From NCBI GenBank assembly GCA_015501075.1, contig JADNYJ010000663.1, forward strand, positions 1-16,667: a stretch of 16,667 bases of DNA, in the 5' to 3' direction. Of this stretch, positions 9,879 to 16,667 are shown one piece after another. How positions within the stretch are numbered: the first letter of the stretch is position 1; every line of letters starts with the position of its first letter. The DNA comes from Gymnopilus junonius. Lineage: Eukaryota; Basidiomycota; Agaricomycetes; Agaricales; Galerinaceae. Below the pieces are notes generated by a model that was not told the DNA's origin, did no database searches, and worked only from the letters and a program-made list of their open reading frames with translations. Both the position numbers and the translations under genes were made by a program.

Positions 9879-10521
9879 GATGGAAGATGGGAAAAAAAGA
9901 AAAAGAAAAATCGATGTATGTCGGTATGTGTGATCCTGGACTATAAAGGGATTGAAGAGGCGGTGTACATCGTGATCAGATGGCAGTCAGTGGCCCGGCA
10001 ATCGCAATTGAAGTCCCACAGGTACACTTGTAACTGTTTTTCACGCAGGTAGTTGAGCCATACTAACGACTTTCGGCAAACGTATTTGATTCAGAGCCTG
10101 CTCATTCATTGCCTAGAGTCCTTCAAGAAATAACCGGAACCCGCCGCGAATGCGATGTCAGCGATTCAAAGAAAGATCACAGATATTCTGTGCTGGAAGA
10201 AAAGGGTGAATGTATCACTTTCCCGTCATATACGAACCAAATTACGTACTTTACGTTGACCGCCTGAGATTGAAGATACGTACATTAGAGGAGTGGCACT
10301 TGAAAAGAGCGAACGTATACGTAGACACGGAACGAAATTGATTTTCAGATTCAGTCACAGATTTAGTGGCAGTACACCATGACGTCACACTCACAGTCAT
10401 GTGCCAGTGATTATCACAAGGCCTGATGCACTTCCGAAAAATTTGAACGACTCGAACATGTTCCTCCCAAGGCTCGAAAAGAGTACATATCTTTCTTCAG
10501 ATCCTTTGCTCGACCATAACA
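9879..10521. other. Intergenic region with the DUF4419 promoter
   Basis: On the - strand the DUF4419 ATG is preceded by a T/C-rich tract (about 9880-9912), a usual fungal leader feature. A palindromic TGACGTCA, the CRE/bZIP core, occurs at 10380-10387; its use is unknown. I see no supported coding region in these 640 bp. Confidence 0.45.
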
Positions 10522-10629
10522 ATGAAATCGCACACTATGGCACTCTTTTCTTTCTTATCGACTGATCTGTTTTTCCCGGGTCTTTTTAAGACAATGATCG
10601 GAGCAAAGACTCCGGTTGTGGGGTTGTGG

Positions 10630-10637
10630 CTTTTGGG
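10630..10637 (+). repeat. Target-site duplication CTTTTGGG, left copy
   Basis: CTTTTGGG directly precedes the left inverted repeat and recurs exactly at 11915-11922. Confidence 0.85.
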
Positions 10638-10669
10638 AGGACCCAGGGTAATGGTAGGGGAGCCCAGAT
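10638..10669 (+). repeat. Left terminal inverted repeat, 32 bp
   Basis: It matches 11883-11914 in inverted orientation at 31 of 32 positions; the mismatch is at 10663. Confidence 0.85.
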
Positions 10670-10674
10670 GCCAA

Positions 10675-10816
10675 TCCGGACAAAAATTGTTGAAAATTGG
10701 TTAAAAAGCCAGGTGCCGATCCGGACAAAATGGGTCGAAATCGGTCGTATAGCCTGATCGACCATCCAGACAAAACTCGTGAGCACGGTTGAGGGTCGGG
10801 TACCCTATCCGGACAT
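10675..10816 (+). repeat. Left subterminal array of TCCGGACAAA-type motifs
   Basis: Copies start at 10675, 10720, 10765 (TCCAGACAAAA) and about 10808 (TCCGGACAT). The first three are spaced exactly 45 bp apart. They share orientation with the array at the right end, so they are direct repeats between inverted termini. A role as transposase-binding sites is inferred. Confidence 0.65.
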
Positions 10817-10993
10817 ATTCCCGGTTGGTACATTGGTCAAATTTGGGCCTCCCATGTCGCACTTGAGTATCTTCATCTCATCGTAGTGCGTTCGAGTCCT
10901 CAAGACTGTTAATATTTCTTGCGACTTTTAGGTGGTCTTTTTTACAGCTCAACCATAATTGTAGTTTGCTTATGTTTTTAATAAAAAATGATT

Positions 10994-11016
10994 TGCCAGT
11001 GCACATCGCACTGGCA
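10994..11016. repeat. Perfect 9-bp hairpin inside the 1.28-kb element
   Basis: TGCCAGTGC (10994-11002) and GCACTGGCA (11008-11016) are separated by a 5-base loop. Function unknown. Confidence 0.6.
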
Positions 11017-11162
11017 CATATGCAACTCCTCCTCTGCACCCCTTTCGTCACATTGGCTTTATTCAACAACTTTTTTTCTCCGGCTGGAGTCGAAACACTA
11101 CCAATAATATGGAGGACCAGACCGTGATTTTGGGGTCATTGCTACACTTCAGGGTGTAATGG

Positions 11163-11600
11163 TTGGCAAAGGTGCGTGCTGCCCTTATGCGATGTATTCC
11201 TAATGCTGATTCTCAATACGTTGTAGTCATTGCATTTTCTTCTAAGGGCGGAGGCAAGAATGGCAAGCATAGTGATGTCACCGAATCATCAAACATTGCT
11301 GCAGTCTCCAACATAGCTCTTCAAGTCTTTCAGTACCGAAATCATGGTCGGGAATTTCGAGCTGTGACAGATGCCACTGTCACTTTTCAAACTAAGCAAT
11401 TCCTCATCATACCTTCCTTCCAATCCCTCTGCCTTCTCGATGCCAAGATTCCAGACAATACCCTCAACGGCTCCTTTATCGAGATGCCTGATCTAGACCT
11501 AGAGCGCTTCAGAGCTTTGAAAGATGCCAATGAGCAGATAGTGGCTGCATTGAAACTTTCGAGGAAAAGGAAGGTTGAGGGGCTGGATCTTGAAGAGTAA
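11163..11600 (+). CDS. Unrecognised ORF carried by the 1.28-kb element
   Basis: The open frame spans 145 codons, but its first codon is TTG; the first in-frame ATG is at 11187 (MRCIPNADSQYVVVIAFSSK). There may be an upstream exon or the start may be lost. The reading looks like a globular protein (hydrophobic strands VVVIAF, FLIIPSFQSLCLL; acidic helix LDLERFRALKDANEQIVAAL) ending in a basic cluster SRKRK, a possible nuclear signal. I recognise no family, no DDE residues and no zinc cluster. A captured piece of host gene is one explanation. Confidence 0.4.
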   Translation: MAKVRAALMRCIPNADSQYVVVIAFSSKGGGKNGKHSDVTESSNIAAVSNIALQVFQYRNHGREFRAVTDATVTFQTKQFLIIPSFQSLCLLDAKIPDNTLNGSFIEMPDLDLERFRALKDANEQIVAALKLSRKRKVEGLDLEE

Positions 11601-11750
11601 TGACATAGTATTTGATCATCTGGTACAGTACATACCCTAGATTCTCTCTAAAATACATCTATCGCTACGTAGTTTGGTATTCTGATGCTCGTAGTACATT
11701 TTGCGACCACCCAGGCAAGTTTTCCCGCTCCAGGAGGCCGAATCCGGCGA

Positions 11751-11880
11751 TCCAGACAAATTTTGGGCGAAATTTTGGCCATATCCCCCTATCCGGACAA
11801 ATCTGGAAATTTTTTGGGTAGGCCAGGTGCCATCCGGACAAATTTGGGGGGGTCCTGTCTGGACAAAAAGGTCAATTTCA
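11751..11880 (+). repeat. Right subterminal array of TCCGGACAAA-type motifs
   Basis: Copies start at 11751 (TCCAGACAAA), 11792, 11833 and about 11869 (TCTGGACAAAA), about 36-41 bp apart. The copy at 11833 is preceded by GGCCAGGTGCC, like the copy at 10720, so the two arrays also share flanking sequence. Confidence 0.65.
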
Positions 11881-11882
11881 GG

Positions 11883-11914
11883 ATCTGGCCTCCCCTACCA
11901 TTACCCTGGGTCCT
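11883..11914 (-). repeat. Right terminal inverted repeat, 32 bp
   Basis: An inverted copy of 10638-10669, directly followed by the second copy of CTTTTGGG. Confidence 0.85.
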
Positions 11915-11922
11915 CTTTTGGG
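11915..11922 (+). repeat. Target-site duplication CTTTTGGG, right copy
   Basis: An exact direct copy of 10630-10637. Confidence 0.85.
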
Positions 11923-12605
11923 TACGTTGTCGCTTTGGAAGTTTTCCCCCCTGTGGGGCACTCTGTTTGACAACTCAAAAACAGCCACAGGCCGCTTTGT
12001 GAAACCTCTACGTCTGGTGTAGCATTGGAGTCAAAGATTCTGTCGAACTGACGCCAAACTTTCAGCGCTCAACTCTGAGGTCTCCTTCCAAGGTAAGTAG
12101 TGATCAGTTTATCCTTATTTCATCCCATATACGAAGGAATAGACTTACAAGCTATCAACCTACTCACCCTTACAAGGAAAATATTTTTAGGCCTTTCACA
12201 CGCAGCCTGGCAGGTCAGTGACGTCTTGTATAAGTCAGATCTCTTGCTAATAGTTCAGCAGTGATCAGCGCTGGGATTCTTTTAGTCAGTGAATTTGAAG
12301 AAGCGGAGAACATCAGCCCTTTCTGGGTCTTGAACAATGGAGAACATGCCTCTGAAATGCATTTTCCTTACGCCAAGATCGCATTTACCTTTGCTCTTGG
12401 CTATGAGGAAAGGAGGGCCCATTCCCACTGCGCACTGCATTTTCAGCTCCCTCGAATGTGCTTTCATGTTCGTTTATTGTTCTCTTTGACTAATGCCGAA
12501 CTTTATGGGAACCCGACAACGGCTTCAATGAAGGGAGCTATAAGAAAGAGAGTGCTTCCAAATAGCCTATTGGAGACAAGCGGAAATGTCCTCGAAGAGT
12601 GGTGA

Positions 12606-12929
12606 TTGGGAAGCATTGCTACGCTGGAAGGACCTATATTTCGTGACGTATTTCCTCAATATCGCCACGCTAGAACTCAAATTTTGGCACCCTCATCATC
12701 TTGGTCTCTCACGAAACTCGCTTTCAATGTCATTTCCTGGCAACCCCATTTTGATTGGCCGAAACGCCCTTTGCCTTCCAGGTCTGTTTTTTTTCTGGGC
12801 CTTCGTACGCTGGGGATCCTATATCGAAGAAGACGGTAGAAGAATTGCTTCGAGGTGATCCCCACGCACCCTTATAATAATATATATTCTCCAACTTCGT
12901 GAGGTTCGAGGCTCCCTGCATCCCTTACC
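12606..12929. promoter_or_regulatory. Upstream region of the MFS gene with a TATA-like stretch
   Basis: An AT-rich TTATAATAATATATAT run at 12872-12887 lies about 45-60 bp before the MFS start codon and could serve as a TATA element. Two overlapping open frames occur at 12586-12858 and 12606-12839, but neither looks like a known protein, and they compete with each other. Confidence 0.35.
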
Positions 12930-15389
12930 ATGTCTTCTCCGCTTCCTATGGTCGAGCCCCCGCAGACCGATACCTTATCCCAGTCAGCAACAGAACATGA
13001 TGAAAGCGGAATATCGATTTCCATGCGGAAGACCAACGAATACCAAAGTAACGCGATCGTGCTGACAGACCAGACGAACCTTCTGCCTTTCAAGAAGCTT
13101 ATTGCTTGTTTCCTCGGTGTGGCTCTCTGTATCATCGTCTCGACCCTGGACAATGTCGTAGTCGCCACCTCGGTGCCGACAATTTCAGAGGCATTCAACG
13201 CAGGCTATATCGTTTCTTGGGTTCCCTCCGCTTACCTCCTGACATCGACAAGCTTTCAGCCTTTGTACGGATGCTTTAGCGATATCTTTGGACGCAAAGC
13301 GGCCATATGCATGGCTATGCTTGCGTTTGTAATCGGAAATCTCCTCGCAGGATTTTCGAAGACAATCTTGCAGTTAATTGTCTTTCGTGGAATAGCCGGT
13401 GCTGGTGGAGGTAAGTTGCCGAGGTCCAATAGGCTTTCATTTAGCGTGGCTGACGACAGTGCAGGTGGGATCGTCAGTATGTCCCAGATTGTAATTTCTG
13501 ACATAGTCAGTTTACGTGACCGGCAAGTACCTAGCACGATTTACCTCGTCGAGACTCGAGAATACTCACGGATGATAAAAGGGGGAAATACCAAGGTATT
13601 ATGGGAGGTGTAATCGCTCTTGGTTACACCATCGGGCCCATTATTGGGGGAGCGTTATCCCAGAAGGTTAGCTGGAGAGTAAGTTCTCTGGCTAAAGCTC
13701 CCGATGCTATCGTCTAATTCTCACCCGTTTCAGTGGTGCTTTTGGATAAGCATTCCCACTGCTCTCTGCGCGATTGTAGTCGTGGTTTTTGTTCTCCCTT
13801 TGAAGCCAGTAGAAGGCGATATGAGAAGGTAAGCTTGATTTCCTACGGTAAGGTACGAACTGAGTCCGACCAGTAAATTATTCGCCATCAATTTCCTGGG
13901 CACTGTATTGACGCTGGTCGGCTGTGCACTTGTCCTGTTACCTCTAATTTGGGTACGTCTTTATTTGTCATCCAATCTCGCAGTTTCCGACGTCGTCATG
14001 CTTCAGGGAGGCGTCACCTTCCCTTGGACTTCCCCAATAGTCTTGGCGACATTGCTTGCTGGTATCATCATTTTGATAATCTTTTGTTTATGGGAATGGA
14101 AAGGAGCCCGCTTACCTATTATTCCGAGTGAGTTCGAGCGTTTACGACTGCCCCCTCGAACTAAAAAGAGAAACTCCGCATGCCAGTGTATATTTTCAAA
14201 CACTCTACTGTCACCAGAGTGTACATCACTATGTTCATCAAGTGAGTTAATATCACCCCCTCTTTGGATTGGGCACTTGAATGACAAGATTTCCAGTGGC
14301 TTTGTGGAATACTCTTCAATATATTATCTTCCGCAGTATTTCCAAGTAGTGATGAATTACGACCCAATCAATGCCGGCATTTTCTTGATTCCTATGCTCG
14401 TTAGTCAGATGGCAGTAAGCTGGATTTCAGTGAGCACAACTTTTTGGACCTTGACCGATTCTAACTCTCTCCTGCTTCCCATGTACGCTTTTTCAGGGGA
14501 TCATCGTTAGTCGAACAGGTCATTACCGAGTATGAACTTCTGACGTCTGTAAAAATGCCTTTTCTGAAAGTCTATCGCACAGAATATAATCCATTCGGGG
14601 TTTGCTATCTGGTCCCTTGCTTGCGGATTAATATCGACAATAAATACTCAGTCAAGCAAGTCAGAGATGGTGGTCTATATGCTCCTTGCCGGATGCGGAG
14701 GTGGTCAGGCAAGTGCTGGTTTGGAAGGAGCCCAATAAATCATTAATGACTAATTTCCTGACAGACTCTACAAACCACCACCGTAGCCGCTCAAGCCAGT
14801 GTATCTAGGAAGGACATGTCTGTTGTAACTGCATTTCGCAATGTAAGTTTCCTTATTCCATTTGAATTTTATGGGAGTAAGGAATTGAAACTCTTTTCCA
14901 GTTTATCCGCTTGCTGGGAGGAACGCTTGCCTTGGCAGTTGATTCATCTATCATGTACGTACTTTTTATGCTGAATTTAAATGAGGTTTTTTTGATGCTC
15001 GTGCGTCATTATATAGCAACAACTCGTTACGCGCGTCTTTGAGCAAGCTCTCTCTTCCTCCCTCTATCATTTCTGGTATCATTGACAAGCCAGCGGCACT
15101 TGCGAATCCGGACGGCATAGGAATATATACAATGGCAAGTTTCGTTCTAGATGATGGCTATAGACGAGGGTTCAGAGCCGTATTTATCATGAACGCCAGC
15201 CTCGCTGCCCTGGCGACAGTGGCGAGTGTTCTACTTATAAAGCACAAGGAGTTGAGACGAGCGGATGAGGACAATCTGAAACGAAAGGAAAATGAGCAGG
15301 TATCTGGTCAGGACAATGTTCCTGTGTTGACGAGGGATGAAGAAAAAGGTGACCCTCTGCGTTACGGGTTGGAATCCAAGTCAACTTGA
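12930..15389 (+). CDS. MFS drug:H+ antiporter-type transporter (DHA2-like, 14 TM)
   Basis: A plasma-membrane or vacuolar secondary transporter; the substrate cannot be told from sequence. Exons: 12930-13410, 13465-13522, 13582-13678, 13734-13828, 13874-13952, 14007-14127, 14187-14241, 14297-14414, 14497-14529, 14583-14708, 14765-14842, 14902-14954, 15017-15389; total 588 aa, open throughout and of usual DHA2 length. After a polar N-terminus of about 50 residues come TM1 with LDNVVVATSVPTI (73-85), motif A GCFSDIFGRK (114-123), RGIAGAGGGG (153-162), ISDIVSLRDRGKYQG, and the antiporter motif C GYTIGPIIGG (194-203). Later come WEWKGARLPIIP, SSIYYLPQYFQ and IWSLACGLISTINT. The C-terminal tail is charged. 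Introns 2 (13523) and 10 (14709) begin with GCAAGT instead of GT. The reading is intact, so the gene is probably functional. Confidence 0.9.
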
Positions 15390-15936
15390 CAATGACCAGA
15401 TCTAGAGTAGGATACTTAAGAAAGCTGAATTGTAGAATGAAAAAATTGCCTGTATTGTCCTTTGATTCACGCTGGCCACTACGCTCAAACTACTTGAGTG
15501 AACGGTCCATCAAATTAATTTATATCTCTGTATTAATCCATCTTAAACCTGACTTTGACATTATGTAAGATATGGTTAAATAGTAGTTACGGCGAGGCTC
15601 AAATGGTTCGGGCAAGAGATATCGCCGAAGGTACTTGAGTAAATCGAAGTGCATGCGGCGACGCCTAGCACGTCCGTTCGCCCAATGATGATGGAACCTT
15701 ACAGATATCCTTGATGCGCAAAAGTCAGACCTACAAGTGCGTGGACTGTGCGGTGTGCGCAGCCCAACATCCACACAAGTTTCTCCACCTCAGCCGGAAC
15801 TTCAATAACGCCCTATCCATATGGACCTACGCGCCAGGATGAAGGAGCGGACTCAGCGGAGGGTGCCTGACATTCCCACGTTACCAGGAGGTTCGTCGTC
15901 CTCTAGCATCCTATGTAGCACTTGCATCTGAAGACC
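15390..15936. other. Intergenic region between the MFS and GNAT genes
   Basis: No supported gene. The first part (about 15500-15600) is AT-rich, as expected after a fungal gene; the rest presumably holds the GNAT promoter. A CT-rich leader is not obvious. Confidence 0.4.
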
Positions 15937-16667
15937 ATGGAGCCATTGCTGAAGAAATCGACAAATGTGAGTTGAAATATCATCGCAATTGCTGCATGCT
16001 CACCTGGAATGAACGTAGACGCGCATTCGCCTTTTCCGTGAATCCGACTTGAAAAGTGTTCACGAGGTCTACATGCAAGCCATGCTTTACGACTGCAAGT
16101 TTTCATTTCTTCCGCCACCATCCCATTGTCATGTTACTCTTATGCAGCTAGATCCCAGCACACGTAGCATTAAGGTCGCAGCGTTTGAGATGGCCGTCGT
16201 TGCTCATGTATGGCGTTTTTGCGACTGGGCTATTGCTCAGTTCTCGTTCCGCTTCGCGAATTCCGGGGATCCTACTTTCTGCTGGAACCGCTGGTCTTTT
16301 TTTCTTTTGGAGACGACATCTGTGGAATATATTCGGAAATTTCTATCAGGCAGCAATGGAACAAGACTTGTCCGATATTGGAAAACATTATGGCTCTGAG
16401 CCGAGTGCCTTCTGGGTCGCCGAGGTCGCTACAGGCAGTGAAACTGGTACTGTCATTGGATGTGTAGGATTAGGTAAGTTTTCGTTTAATCGATGGACCT
16501 TCGGATCGTCCAATTGACTTAAGGATTGGGGAAGATGCTTCAACGACCCAAGACTCGACGACCGTCGAAATCCGACGTATGGTTGTCTCCCCAAAATATC
16601 AAAGGCATGGAGTGGGGAGTCTTCTCCTCACTACTGCAATTGAACATGCGCGCTCACATGAATTATC
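15937..16667 (+). CDS. Membrane-anchored GNAT N-acetyltransferase, NAT8-like (3' end outside window)
   Basis: GNAT enzymes transfer acetyl from acetyl-CoA to an amine; the substrate here is unknown. Exons: 15937-15966, 16019-16094, 16159-16473 and 16535 to the window end. The start ATG has a good context (GACCATGG). The N-terminus shows the usual GNAT strand and helix (IRLFRESDLKSVHEVYMQAM, 13-32). It is followed by a hydrophobic hairpin of two likely membrane segments (about 48-90, LLMYGVFATGLLL and GILLSAGTAGLFFFW), then FWVAEV, GTVIGCVGL, and the acetyl-CoA-binding motif RRMVVSPKYQRHGVGSLLL (Q163-x-x-G166-x-G168). The membrane hairpin inserted in the GNAT fold resembles the NAT8 group. Intron 2 starts with GCAAGT (16095) and ends at CCCAG (16158); it is the only pairing I found that joins both coding stretches in frame. 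The last codons are cut off by the window. Confidence 0.8.

Larger units (their letters stand above)
10638..11914. mobile_element. 1,277-bp inverted-repeat DNA transposon, probably non-autonomous
   Basis: The ends are 32-bp inverted repeats (10638-10669 and 11883-11914) with a single mismatch, starting AGGACCCAGGG. Outside them is a perfect 8-bp duplication CTTTTGGG. An 8-bp duplication is known for hAT and KDZ/Zisupton-like transposons; the ends do not match those of the element at 35-5209. Inside are eight or so copies of TCCRGACA(A)-type motifs near both ends, a 9-bp hairpin, and one 145-codon open frame that is not a recognisable transposase. It is therefore either a non-autonomous element or one that has picked up host sequence. 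The intact duplication and near-perfect repeats point to a fairly recent insertion. Confidence 0.85.
10522..12605 (+). pseudogene. Candidate small membrane-protein gene split by the 1.28-kb element
   Basis: The frame opening at ATG 10522 is hydrophobic (FSFLSTDLFFPGLF; VVGLWLLG) and stays open up to the insertion at 10637. If the element and one target-site copy are skipped, it continues in frame from 11923 (TLSLWKFSPLWGTLFDNSK). It then runs into a 49-nt intron (12017-12065, with CTGAC and TTTCAG), an exon 12066-12092, a 98-nt intron (12093-12190), and an exon 12191-12213. From there the acceptor at 12253 joins it in frame to a 117-codon open stretch ending at 12605, while the acceptor at 12258 gives a stop after 11 codons. 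No family is recognised. That the frame survives the junction and the first two introns supports a real gene; the last exon choice is weak. A second start at 10537 is possible. Confidence 0.35.

Noticed and set aside
9849..10052. 67-codon + strand open frame near the DUF4419 start
   Set aside because: It overlaps the first exon and T/C-rich leader of the opposite-strand gene and shows only low-complexity Lys runs.
10675..10775. CRISPR-like array
   Set aside because: The spacing is regular, but units are short and degenerate, lie within a transposon end, and the genome is eukaryotic.
10555..10833. - strand open frame rich in Pro and Ser
   Set aside because: It runs over the target duplication, the inverted repeat and the motif array, so it is repeat sequence and not a gene.
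11612..12002. Three overlapping + strand open frames of 69-105 codons
   Set aside because: They span the right subterminal array and terminal repeat; the openness comes from repeated motifs.

Overview
The window reads as nuclear DNA of a basidiomycete fungus, most likely a mushroom-forming agaricomycete. The evidence is many short introns (about 45-100 nt), a KDZ-type DNA transposon with CxC5/CxC6 cysteine clusters, a DUF4419 protein and a two-membrane-segment NAT8-like acetyltransferase. These assignments come from reading motifs by eye; no database search was run.

Layout: (1) 35-5209, a decayed KDZ-type element of about 5.2 kb bounded by a perfect 18-bp terminal inverted repeat. It carries two convergent dead genes: a + strand CxC5-CxC6-KDZ transposase and a - strand cysteine-rich companion protein. 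(2) 5375-7823, - strand, an 11-exon RAD23-type ubiquitin receptor with an enlarged architecture (UBL, then XPCB, UBA, UBA, XPCB, UBA). (3) 8372-9878, - strand, a 5-exon DUF4419 protein interrupted by a 4-bp tandem triplication that shifts the frame. (4) 10638-11914, a 1,277-bp inverted-repeat element with a perfect 8-bp target-site duplication, an unrecognised ORF and arrays of a TCCGGACAAA-type motif. (5) 10522-12605, + strand, a candidate host gene that this element appears to split, since the frame continues across the insertion into spliced downstream exons. (6) 12930-15389, + strand, a 13-exon DHA2-type MFS transporter. (7) 15937 to the window end, + strand, the 5' part of a membrane-anchored GNAT acetyltransferase.

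The host genes are not an obvious functional cluster. RAD23 is a housekeeping proteasome-shuttle and DNA-repair family, while the transporter and acetyltransferase are accessory families that simply lie in tandem. The main points of interest are the internal domain duplication in RAD23 with a conserved intron position, the cleanly datable 1.28-kb insertion and the gene it seems to have broken, an apparently high share of GC-AG introns, and a strictly C-to-T pattern of stop codons in the dead KDZ genes.
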